Position numbers and translations under genes: made by a program | Source of the DNA: Aliiglaciecola sp041538045 | Lineage (GTDB): Bacteria; Pseudomonadota; Gammaproteobacteria; Enterobacterales; Alteromonadaceae | Direction: 5' to 3' | Assembly: GCF_041538045.1 (NCBI RefSeq) | Contig: NZ_JBGOSE010000007.1 | Location: 1 to 64,000 of the forward strand | Length of the DNA stretch: 64,000 nucleotides | The notes under the pieces: generated by a model | What the model saw: only the letters and a program-made list of their open reading frames with translations | Told to the model about the DNA's origin: nothing | Database searches by the model: none | Part shown: piece after piece, positions 43,901 through 52,717 of the stretch | Position numbering within the stretch: the stretch's first letter is position 1 | How the letters are laid out: each line of letters begins with the position of its first letter

Positions 43901-46900
43901 TGATGGATAAGCAACCAGCACACAACACAGCTAGCGGGCCTTGGTACACCCAATTTTTTAGCAATGGTCACTTACTAGCCCTAACTATCATCATTTTATT
44001 AGTGGCAGGTATTTCAGCGATTTCTTCACTACCTAGACTTGAAGACCCGCGAATTGATACCCGTAATGTACTGGTTATTACGCCTTATCCAGGGGCGTCT
44101 GCCGAGCGGGTTGAAGCGCTAATCAGTGATGTTCTTGAAGATGAACTACGGCAATTATTTGAAATTAAAGAGATTAATTCTACCTCTCGGGCAGGTATAT
44201 CGGTTATCAGTATTGAACTTCAAGCTTGGGTCGATAACAGCAATAACGAGCAAATTTTTTCAAAAATTCGTGACAGTATTGCCGATGCCAGTCAGTTATT
44301 TCCCGCTGGAGCTGGAGAGCCTGAATTAGATGAAAAGCGCGGTGCTACATCGTTTACTCTGTTAGTTGCACTGGGCTCCCCTGAGGGGTATCAAACCCCC
44401 ATGTCTATTTTAAGTCGTATGAGTGATGAAGTTGCTGACCGGCTTAGAAATGTTCCAGGTACTGAGTTGGTCAGAATATACGGGGAATTAGACGAAGAAA
44501 TCGTAGTTGAAGTTGACCCCCATAAACTTTCCAGCGTGGGTTTAACGGTACCCCAAGTCAGCCAATTAATTGCCAATGCCGACCCTAAATTGCCTGCAGG
44601 TGTGGTACGTACTAATAGTCAAAATATTCGTATTCAAGTTGCTCAGGAGTTAACCAGCTTAGATGTGATCCGCAATATTCCGTTGTCGGTGTCGACTAAT
44701 GGTCAGTTTTTGCGGGTACAGGATGTGGCTAAAGTCTACCGAGGTTCACAAAATCCGCCCAACGATATTGCCTTAGTGAATGGGCAGCAAAAGGTGTTTG
44801 TGGCGGCGCGAATGCAATCAACTGTGCGTGTCGACAACTGGACAGCCAATAGTAAAAAAGCGCTAGAAGACTTCAATTCACTCTATCAAGGTAGCGTGGC
44901 CGCGGATATTATCTTCGAACAAAACCAATACACCGAATCAAGATTGGTTGATCTTACCCAAAACTTGTTGATGGGGTGTTTAGTGGTGATGGTCGTAGTA
45001 TTTCTCTTTATGGGCTTTCGTTCCGCTTGGATTGTTGGGATTTCATTACCTCTGAGTGCCGCGTTTACGCTCTTTTCGCTAAATCTTTTCAATGAACAAA
45101 TTCACCAAATGTCGATTTTCGGAATTATTATCGCAATTGGTTTGTTAATTGATAACGCTATTGTGATAACCGATGAAATTCGAGCTAACTTGCTGGATCG
45201 TCAAAACTCCCGTTTGGATGCATTAGTAAAAAGCGTACATCACTTATTTAGTCCCCTTTTAGCGTCAACCTTAACCACTATTTTAGGGTTTATGCCGATC
45301 TTTCTGTTGCCAGGTAACATTGGTGATTTCATTAGTTCCATTGCCATTAGTGTGGTGATGGCGTTAATCGGTTCGCTACTCATTTCCCTTACAGTTATAG
45401 CTTCATTGGCGGCCCGCTTTTTACCGCGCCCAGATACTGAAATAACGGTTCAGCACTGGTATCAAGGTGGCATCCAATTTAAGGGCCTGACAGATTGGTA
45501 TAAACGCAGTATTAGTCGAGCCATTCAGCGACCGTTTTTTTTACTTTTAGTGACGACAGCTTTGCCCATTGCTGGCTTTGTTCTGGCTGGGCAATTAGGT
45601 AATGTCTTTTTCCCCAGTGCCGACCGCGATCAGTTTGAAATCCAAATGTGGTTGCCTGAAGGCAGTTCACTACAAAGTACCAAGACAGTGGCGATGCAAA
45701 TGGATGAACACATACGTTCACACGATGGTGTTAATCAAGTAACGTGGTTGGTGGGAGCTTCCACACCGTCGATTTATTACAACCAGGTAATGAAACGGGA
45801 TAATACGGCGCATTTTGCTCAAGCGGTAGTGACCACTGAATCCGTGTCAACCGCAGCAGCGCTTATCTCAGAATTGCAATTAAGTCTGGATCAAAGCTTT
45901 CCACAAGCGCGGGTAGTGGTAAAAGCATTTGGACAAGGACCGCCCATTGCTGCACCTATAGGTGTGGAAATTTATGGTCCGGATTTAGCGATTATCGAGG
46001 AATTGGGACAACAAGTACGTTTGGTGATGTCACAAATACCGGGGGTTACCAATAGTGTGGCTACTATTACCTTAGGTGAGCCAGAGTTTATTTTTGATGT
46101 GACCCGCAATGAGTCAGCATTAGCTGGATTGTCATTGAATGAAATTGCCAGCCAACTGCAAGCTTCACTGGATGGGCAAATAGGTGGTTCAGTATTAGAA
46201 GGCACCGAAGAAATTCCGATTCGAATTAGACTGCCCGAGTCTCAACGCAACAATCTTGAAAAATTAAATGCCATTCCACTATTAACCAACTCATTGACTA
46301 ACCAACAGCGCTGGGTTCCGGCGTCAGCTTTGGGTGAGTTTAGGTTTACCTCTAGCATCGCAGGTATCACTCGAAAAAATGGCGAAAGAGTGAATATTGT
46401 TGAAGGCTATTTAATGCCCAACGCTCCCGCCGTTGATGCGAGTAAATTATTGGAAGTAAAACTGGCCGAATCGGGCTTTGAATTACCTAAAGGTTATCGA
46501 ATTCGTATTGCTGGTGATGCCGATGAGCAACAAGAAGCGTTAGGGCTGCTAGCTGCTTATGCTCCGGTGTTACTGGTATTGATGATAACCACTCTTATAC
46601 TCACTTTTAGAAGTGTCAAACTGGCAGCATTGATTGCTTCAGTGGCGGTATTATCGGTTGGTTTAGGGATGTTTAGTTTGTGGTTATCTGGTTTACCTAT
46701 TGGTTTTAACCCATTATTAGGTAGCGCTGGGTTAATCGGTGTGGCAATTAATGGTTCTATTGTGGTGATCGCTTCAATTAATGCTAACCCAGCAGCAAAG
46801 TTTGGGGATATTGAGGCTATTGTAAAAGAGACTATGAGCTGTAGCCGACATATTTTATCCACAACTTTTACTACTGTGGGGGGCTTTATTCCGCTTCTTA

Positions 46901-47064
46901 TTTTCAGTGAAGGAACCTTTTGGCCACCTTTGGCAGTTGTACTGGCCGGAGGCGTTGGTTTTTCGGTTATCTTATCTTTGATTTATACTCCCATAGTGGT
47001 GGGCCGTTTGGCTATTCGCAGAGGTAAGAAGGCTTCATCCCATGAGGCTGTGTTGGTAAGTTAA
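43900..47064 (+). CDS. RND-family efflux permease
   Basis: 1054 aa, full length, with about 12 membrane helices and two large periplasmic loops. Helix 4 has GLLIDNAIVITDEI, where the Asp is in the position of the proton-relay residues. The porter domain shows PYPGASAERVEALISDVLE and RVYGELDEEI-type segments. It is of the HAE1-like group with long hydrophobic repeats (about 335-500 and 870-1040). It exports amphipathic compounds using the proton gradient. The cognate outer-membrane factor must be elsewhere. Controlled by the adjacent TetR gene. Confidence 0.94.
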   Translation: MMDKQPAHNTASGPWYTQFFSNGHLLALTIIILLVAGISAISSLPRLEDPRIDTRNVLVITPYPGASAERVEALISDVLEDELRQLFEIKEINSTSRAGISVISIELQAWVDNSNNEQIFSKIRDSIADASQLFPAGAGEPELDEKRGATSFTLLVALGSPEGYQTPMSILSRMSDEVADRLRNVPGTELVRIYGELDEEIVVEVDPHKLSSVGLTVPQVSQLIANADPKLPAGVVRTNSQNIRIQVAQELTSLDVIRNIPLSVSTNGQFLRVQDVAKVYRGSQNPPNDIALVNGQQKVFVAARMQSTVRVDNWTANSKKALEDFNSLYQGSVAADIIFEQNQYTESRLVDLTQNLLMGCLVVMVVVFLFMGFRSAWIVGISLPLSAAFTLFSLNLFNEQIHQMSIFGIIIAIGLLIDNAIVITDEIRANLLDRQNSRLDALVKSVHHLFSPLLASTLTTILGFMPIFLLPGNIGDFISSIAISVVMALIGSLLISLTVIASLAARFLPRPDTEITVQHWYQGGIQFKGLTDWYKRSISRAIQRPFFLLLVTTALPIAGFVLAGQLGNVFFPSADRDQFEIQMWLPEGSSLQSTKTVAMQMDEHIRSHDGVNQVTWLVGASTPSIYYNQVMKRDNTAHFAQAVVTTESVSTAAALISELQLSLDQSFPQARVVVKAFGQGPPIAAPIGVEIYGPDLAIIEELGQQVRLVMSQIPGVTNSVATITLGEPEFIFDVTRNESALAGLSLNEIASQLQASLDGQIGGSVLEGTEEIPIRIRLPESQRNNLEKLNAIPLLTNSLTNQQRWVPASALGEFRFTSSIAGITRKNGERVNIVEGYLMPNAPAVDASKLLEVKLAESGFELPKGYRIRIAGDADEQQEALGLLAAYAPVLLVLMITTLILTFRSVKLAALIASVAVLSVGLGMFSLWLSGLPIGFNPLLGSAGLIGVAINGSIVVIASINANPAAKFGDIEAIVKETMSCSRHILSTTFTTVGGFIPLLIFSEGTFWPPLAVVLAGGVGFSVILSLIYTPIVVGRLAIRRGKKASSHEAVLVS

Positions 47065-47224
47065 GCATACAATTGAGTCTACTTATTTGCGCATGCTAGT
47101 TAGTTGAACCTTTTTATCGCATTCGAGTATATAATAAGCTCAGGGAAGCGTGTTTATTGCCGCTTCTAATTGGTCTAAACTGAGGTATTCTCACCCACCA
47201 CAGCTAACCTAATGGCAACAACGA

Positions 47225-47341
47225 ATGCGAAAATTGATGAAACAATTATTTAGTACCGATTGTGCGTTTTGCCAGCGTTTTAGACTGATTGTGCTCTGGG
47301 GCGTTATTATGATGGTAGTGTATTTTTATGTCTGGCAATGA
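47225..47341 (+). CDS. Small single-TM protein with CxxC motif
   Basis: 38 codons. The product has a basic N-terminus, a CAFC motif at residues 13-16 and one membrane segment (about 21-36). It overlaps the first 14 bases of the DUF2982 gene in another frame, so translation could be coupled. No clear ribosome binding site. Too short for a family call; supported by its membrane-protein-like composition and placement. Confidence 0.4.
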   Translation: MRKLMKQLFSTDCAFCQRFRLIVLWGVIMMVVYFYVWQ

Positions 47342-48065
47342 ACAAGCTGAGCAACAGAAAGCGAAACTCGATGGAAACGTCGAAGGTGAGCAGTACAGTA
47401 TTAAAATAAAAGGGGTTGCCAAACGAAATGGCTTAACCACTTTTTTGTGTGGTGTCGCAGCCTTGTTTTTAGCAATTATGTTATTGGCATATCTGCCTAA
47501 CTCCCTTTATTTAATTGGTGTGCTTGCCCTTAGCGCATCCATTGTCACTATGCTTATCGGATGGTTCAAGGTGCGCGAACCAGTGCATAGCATTGAACTC
47601 ACTAAAACTCATATTTTATATCATCATCGTCACGGAAAGTGGACGTTAGAATGGTCTAATATCCAACGTGTCGATGTGCCGAAAGTTAGTCAGGGTGTTG
47701 AGCAAATACACTTAGGTATGGTGGGAATTAAAATTAAGCAATATGAACCTTTGTTAAAAAGTATTTCACCTCGCTTGGCTACCAACCTGCTATTAGAACA
47801 ACGTCCATTGCTTCTACAAAATAACCAATGTGTCGGTGGTGGTTGTTATAGCAATACGTTAATTGAAAATGATACTTATAAAACCTCTGAGGGGAAAACC
47901 ATCAAAGGTATACCTGCCATGTTAGCTAATCGAATGAGTAAACTTAGAGCTGGCTTGGGATTTGATATCTTTATCTCAGTGAGCGAGCTCGATCGCAGTA
48001 GTGATGAGTTTGTTGGTTTGCTGCGGGAGTGTTTGGAAAGTGTGAATCGTCCCCCAATTGATTAA
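47328..48065 (+). CDS. DUF2982-family membrane protein
   Basis: 245 aa. A hydrophilic N-terminus is followed by two adjacent membrane segments (about 38-55 and 60-78), then a cytosolic or periplasmic domain starting HSIELTKTHILYHHRHGKWTLEW-like, which resembles a PH-like fold. The Cys pair in VGGGCYS and the FDIFISVSELDRSSDEFVGLL end match my memory of DUF2982, found in Alteromonadales and Vibrionales. Function unknown. Convergent with the hybrid kinase gene, 8-bp gap. Confidence 0.75.
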   Translation: MSGNEQAEQQKAKLDGNVEGEQYSIKIKGVAKRNGLTTFLCGVAALFLAIMLLAYLPNSLYLIGVLALSASIVTMLIGWFKVREPVHSIELTKTHILYHHRHGKWTLEWSNIQRVDVPKVSQGVEQIHLGMVGIKIKQYEPLLKSISPRLATNLLLEQRPLLLQNNQCVGGGCYSNTLIENDTYKTSEGKTIKGIPAMLANRMSKLRAGLGFDIFISVSELDRSSDEFVGLLRECLESVNRPPID

Positions 48066-48073
48066 GCATTGCC

Positions 48074-51000
48074 TTAAACGAAAGCTTCACTATGCTCAAT
48101 TACGTTTTGAGCCTCTTCAATTAAAGTTGGTAGTCGCAGTTTTACAATACTCATTTCATCTAATTTTATTGCGGTTTCTAGTTCGTCGCATAAATCTAAA
48201 AGCATAGGTACACCGGTATACAAGCAAGCACCATGTAGTTTGTGTATAAGTTGTTTCAGGTTTTGTTTGTCCGTCAGTTTCCATGCGCTTTCTATTTGCG
48301 TGACGAGTTCAGGCAGTTCTTTAACAAACGCGTTTAACATATCCTTAGCAGCAGCTTCGTTTTGGTTTGCTATTTTTAAAGCCATTGTCCAATCCACTGC
48401 AGAATATTCCGTTGAAGTGTTATCAGTGTTACACCAACGTTTGATCAGTTCGATTAAATCTTCTAAATCTATTGGTTTAGGCAAGTAATCATCCATACCT
48501 GAAGCCAATAACCTTTCTTGCTCGTCTTTTAGCGCATGTGCCGTTACCGCGATTATTGGGGTGCCTACATTTAATTGGGTTTTGCGGATTAAGCGAGAAG
48601 CCTGCAAACCATCCATAACTGGCATTTGAACATCCATCAAAATAATATCAAACTCTTCCTCATTACATAAACTAACTGCCTCCTCACCACTATTGGCGAG
48701 ACTTAATTCTAAATGTGAAGGGTTTAACCAAGTTCTCAGTAAACGTAAATTCATGTCCATATCATCAACAGCAAGAATTTTAATTTTAGGTAACTCAAGT
48801 AAGTTTTGTACCAATTGACTTTGATTTGACTCGCTGGAAGATTCATTCAGACTAACTAATTTACTCAGTGTTAAAGGTAAACGTAGTTCGGTGGGTTTGG
48901 TTATGTTTTGTCGCTCACCAAAAGAAATTCCTTCTCCAGAGTAGAGTATAACAAGGTTACTCATTTCACTTTTGGTTAACTGGTGCAGAATATCAGTGTG
49001 GCTGCTTAAATATCCTTCTGGGAGGCACGCAAATAGTGTATCCCAGTCTTTTTGGGCGGCAATAAACTCACCAATATTTTTGGTAACTGATACTTGCGCG
49101 CCTGTGTTTTCAAGCATCTTGGCTGCTGACTGAGTCGTCAATTCGTCGGTTTCTAGCAGTAGAACTTTTTTCTTTCCCCAGCCAATTCTACGTGCAAATT
49201 CATCAGATTTATTCAGAATGTTTATGCTAATAGTGACGCTAAAACAACTGCCTTTTCCCGGTTCGCTGGTTAAGGTGATTTTACCTCCCATCAAATGCAC
49301 TAGTTGCTGACAAATCATCAAGCCTAAACCAGTACCTTGATAGGTTCGGCTGGTGGAGTCTTCTAGTTGTGAAAATGCGTTAAATAGTTTTTTACGATCG
49401 TCTTGGCTGATGCCTATCCCAGTGTCCTTAATATTAAAGTTAAGTTCGTACATATTGTGAGGAAGCATTTTACCTTTAACCAACAGGCTAATGTGACCAC
49501 TAGGAGTAAATTTCAATGCATTGCCAAGCAAGTTAGTTAAGATCTGTTTAATTCGTTGGGCATCGCCTACTAGCTTTTGTGGCAATGGCGTTAATTCATA
49601 GATAAATTCCAACTTCTTATTGTGTGCAGACCTAGCCATCACACTCACCATCTCTTCGAGCATATCATTGGGGCAAAATGGTTGATTGTGCAACTCCAAT
49701 TTCCCCGCCTCTATTTTCGAAACATCCAACACATCGTTGACGATATTTAGCAAGGTATCTGCTGCAGAGTTTATGATGCGCAAATGTTCTTGCTTATCAA
49801 CAGGCAAGGGGGTATGAATAAGCTCTTTACTAAAACCTAAAATAGCATTCAGTGGGGTGCGGATCTCATGGCTCATATTGGCCAAAAACTGAGATTTTAT
49901 GGTACTTGCGTTAATTGCATCTTTTCTGGCGATATCTAAACGGGCATTTTGCTCTTCAATAAATTCCATATTATTGCGCAAATCATTGGTGGCTTGTTGG
50001 ATCTCACGTTCTAACTGATTATGGCTTTTATCCATCATCGCTATGGAAAATAAACCGGCTTGGACAAATAAACCTACGTGCAAGCAATAGGTTGTGAAGA
50101 TATTAGTTGGCAGTATTCCAGTAATACTCGTCATACTCACTAGCGCACTTATAAATAGTATTAGCCATGCTGCTATAAAATATCGTGCGGCAATAAACTT
50201 GTTTTTATAACTTTCAAATCCTGCGAATAAAAAACTAAAGATTGCAAATAAGGTAACTAGATAAACAATGGCATTTTGCCATGCCGCTGGAAATAAACTA
50301 ATTAACGAGCAAAACCCCATTGTAATTAGCATTCCAATATTAATTTTAATAAAGGGAGCGGTTTTATAAGCAGTTCTCTTCGCTTCTAAAAACGTGTATG
50401 TAAAGACGCCAGATGCGATACCCACAAAAACGAAAATCAAATCTGTATGACTGGTTAACCACAAAGTTGCCTCAAAAGGCAATAATAAAACTGAATGACC
50501 TCCCCACACAAATTGCCAAGTAATGACAGCTGCAATATAGCCCACAAAGGCTAATAAACTGTACTCTTTGTTAATCAAATATAGGACGAGGTTGTATAAC
50601 GCTAAAATGATTAAACCACCATAGAACAACCCCCAAATTAGGTTATCCCAGAAAACCATTCGCATATATCTTTCATAAGGTTGAATATCTAACGGAGCTA
50701 TAACTTGCATATTTTGAGATTCAATCCGAACGTAAAGATCGACTTTTTTAGCTAAAGGCAGTTTCACCTTAAAAGCAGGAAAACGACTAAATTGCTCACT
50801 CGATAGCTTGCCTTGTTTATTCGAGGCAATTAGTTTGTCACCATCAAATAAATAGAAATCGGCGCGGTCCATGTGAGCGAATCCGATATCAATTACCCAC
50901 TCATCTAAGTCGCTTATTCGGTTTAAACTAGTGCGTAACCATACACCGCTTGTATGCATTCCATAATTGGGGTTAGTGGAAGAATGCCAAGAAAACTCAT

Positions 51001-51181
51001 CTTTTCGTTCACGAACTTCGTCGATGGTTAGTTGAATATCGCTTTCCGCTAAAATTTTGACTTTGTCAGACAGGTGAGTGGTTTCATCAGTATTAATTAG
51101 CTGCAAAGTTGACTGTGCTAAGGCTGGTAATGCCATAAAAATTAGGAATAGCCCTAACAGTAAGCTTTTTAGCGAGTGCAT
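48074..51181 (-). CDS. Hybrid sensor histidine kinase with pseudo-receiver, receiver and HPt domains
   Basis: 1035 aa. A signal peptide, a 7TMR-DISM extracellular domain (about 25-165) and a seven-helix 7TMR-DISM block (about 175-385) come first. Next are a coiled coil, HisKA with the phospho-His at about 438 (MSHEIRTPLN) and a HATPase domain (about 540-655). A degenerate receiver (about 670-780) starts KVLLLETDE and lacks the Asp-rich DxxMP motif. A true receiver has Asp about 850 (LMDVQMPVMDG), and an HPt domain has His about 983 (HKLHGACLYTG). The phosphorelay order matches BarA/ArcB kinases, but the sensor part differs. The target regulator is not adjacent. Confidence 0.93.
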   Translation of the reverse strand: MHSLKSLLLGLFLIFMALPALAQSTLQLINTDETTHLSDKVKILAESDIQLTIDEVRERKDEFSWHSSTNPNYGMHTSGVWLRTSLNRISDLDEWVIDIGFAHMDRADFYLFDGDKLIASNKQGKLSSEQFSRFPAFKVKLPLAKKVDLYVRIESQNMQVIAPLDIQPYERYMRMVFWDNLIWGLFYGGLIILALYNLVLYLINKEYSLLAFVGYIAAVITWQFVWGGHSVLLLPFEATLWLTSHTDLIFVFVGIASGVFTYTFLEAKRTAYKTAPFIKINIGMLITMGFCSLISLFPAAWQNAIVYLVTLFAIFSFLFAGFESYKNKFIAARYFIAAWLILFISALVSMTSITGILPTNIFTTYCLHVGLFVQAGLFSIAMMDKSHNQLEREIQQATNDLRNNMEFIEEQNARLDIARKDAINASTIKSQFLANMSHEIRTPLNAILGFSKELIHTPLPVDKQEHLRIINSAADTLLNIVNDVLDVSKIEAGKLELHNQPFCPNDMLEEMVSVMARSAHNKKLEFIYELTPLPQKLVGDAQRIKQILTNLLGNALKFTPSGHISLLVKGKMLPHNMYELNFNIKDTGIGISQDDRKKLFNAFSQLEDSTSRTYQGTGLGLMICQQLVHLMGGKITLTSEPGKGSCFSVTISINILNKSDEFARRIGWGKKKVLLLETDELTTQSAAKMLENTGAQVSVTKNIGEFIAAQKDWDTLFACLPEGYLSSHTDILHQLTKSEMSNLVILYSGEGISFGERQNITKPTELRLPLTLSKLVSLNESSSESNQSQLVQNLLELPKIKILAVDDMDMNLRLLRTWLNPSHLELSLANSGEEAVSLCNEEEFDIILMDVQMPVMDGLQASRLIRKTQLNVGTPIIAVTAHALKDEQERLLASGMDDYLPKPIDLEDLIELIKRWCNTDNTSTEYSAVDWTMALKIANQNEAAAKDMLNAFVKELPELVTQIESAWKLTDKQNLKQLIHKLHGACLYTGVPMLLDLCDELETAIKLDEMSIVKLRLPTLIEEAQNVIEHSEAFV

Positions 51182-51444
51182 GATGAGTTATTTTTTCCAA
51201 GTATTTGAAAAGTACAAATATCATTAAACCCTTTGGCATCGGGTTTTTCAATTTTAAAATTGTGAGTTTGTTTATTTAGCGGCTATTTTTAGATTGACTG
51301 AAGGATAAAGTTCGAGGGCAAAAGAAGTAAAGTATCTAGGTTATCTTCGTGTTCATCGTATTAGTCTAAATAGTTCGATTAAAAACAAAGAAAAATGCGT
51401 ATAGTTAAGGTGCTGATCAGATTACACCACATAAGGATTTTTAG

Positions 51445-52566
51445 ATGAAATATATACTAGGCGTGTTCACGCTGCTTTTTACTGTTTTGTATTCCAATTT
51501 GGGACACACGTTACCACTAGAGAAACTGATCTTGCCCGATGGATTTAAAATTGAGGTGTACGCTGAAGATGTAACCAATGCTCGGCAGATGGCTATGGGG
51601 CAGAGCGGTATTATTTATGTGGGCAGTCGCGGAGAAGGTAAAGTGCATGCCGTGGTGGACACTGACAAAGATGGCAAGGCTGATAAAGTTGTCGTGGTTG
51701 CTGAAAACTTAACTATGCCTACGGGTATTGCATATAAAGACGGTGATCTTTATGTAGCAGCCGTAAGCGAAGTTCTGAAATTCGAAAATATCGATGATGT
51801 GTATGCTAATTCACCGAAAGCAGAAGTTGTGATTAGTGGTTTGCCCACAGAAACGCATCATGGTTGGAAGTATATCGATTTTGGCCCTGATGGTTGGTTG
51901 TATGTGCCGGTAGGCGCGCCTTGTAATATTTGCCAAACAGTGGGCGACGATAAATTTGACGATCCCAGATTTGCCAGTATTTTAAAGTTTGACCTAGTCA
52001 CTGGCGAAATGAAGTGGGTCGCTAAAGGTGTTAGAAATACCGTGGGTTTCGATTGGCAGCCTGACAGCAAGGAGTTGTGGTTTAGTGACAACGGGCGAGA
52101 TTGGATGGGAGATGATATTCCACCTTGTGAGATTAACCGTGTCACTGCTGATAATCAGCATTTTGGTTATCCTTATATTCACGGTGGAGATATTATTGAT
52201 CCAGAATTTGGTAGTGGTAAAAACCCTGATGATTACACTAAACCTGAACTTAAACTTGGTGCGCATGTTGCGCCATTAGGTGTGCACTTTTATCAAGGTA
52301 AACACTTCCCTGCCACTTATAATAAGTCACTATTTGTCGCCGAACATGGCTCTTGGAATCGGTCTGAAAAATCCGGTTATCGGGTTATGCGAGCAAATTT
52401 TGATGGCGCTGAAATTGGTTCTTATGAGACTTTTATTGAAGGATTTCTAAATTCGGATGATACAGTTTGGGGACGTCCCGTTGCTTTTTTAACTTTACCT
52501 GATGGTAGTATGTTGATATCCGATGATTTCGCTAATGTGATTTATAAGGTAACCTATCAAAAGTAG
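51445..52566 (+). CDS. Exported PQQ-dependent sugar dehydrogenase-like protein
   Basis: 373 aa. Signal peptide about 1-22. A six-bladed beta-propeller follows, of the sorbosone/soluble glucose dehydrogenase family: ILPDGFKIEVYAEDV start, GSRGEGKVHAVVDTDKDG-like Ca-binding loop, HHGWKYIDFGPDGWLYVPVG with the catalytic His, and RNTVGFDWQPDSKELWFSDNGRD. The two Cys in GAPCNICQ may form a disulphide. Family members oxidise sugars or aldehydes with PQQ in the periplasm; the substrate cannot be read. Monocistronic. Confidence 0.88.
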   Translation: MKYILGVFTLLFTVLYSNLGHTLPLEKLILPDGFKIEVYAEDVTNARQMAMGQSGIIYVGSRGEGKVHAVVDTDKDGKADKVVVVAENLTMPTGIAYKDGDLYVAAVSEVLKFENIDDVYANSPKAEVVISGLPTETHHGWKYIDFGPDGWLYVPVGAPCNICQTVGDDKFDDPRFASILKFDLVTGEMKWVAKGVRNTVGFDWQPDSKELWFSDNGRDWMGDDIPPCEINRVTADNQHFGYPYIHGGDIIDPEFGSGKNPDDYTKPELKLGAHVAPLGVHFYQGKHFPATYNKSLFVAEHGSWNRSEKSGYRVMRANFDGAEIGSYETFIEGFLNSDDTVWGRPVAFLTLPDGSMLISDDFANVIYKVTYQK

Positions 52567-52717
52567 ACAGTTTAAATGAGCTTTTGAACATCACATAAGC
52601 TACTCTGTTATTCAGTGATAAAGTTGCCCGAAAGGGCAGTGAAAAATAATAAAAAATACCGACCATGAATAGTGTGTTTATTCTGGTCGCATTGAAAATG
52701 GCCCGCACAAATATACT

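Noticed and set aside
52625..52638. TGCCC-GAAA-GGGCA stem-loop upstream of parC
   Set aside because: Short stem without a T-tract; could be a weak terminator of the dehydrogenase gene but not enough to call.
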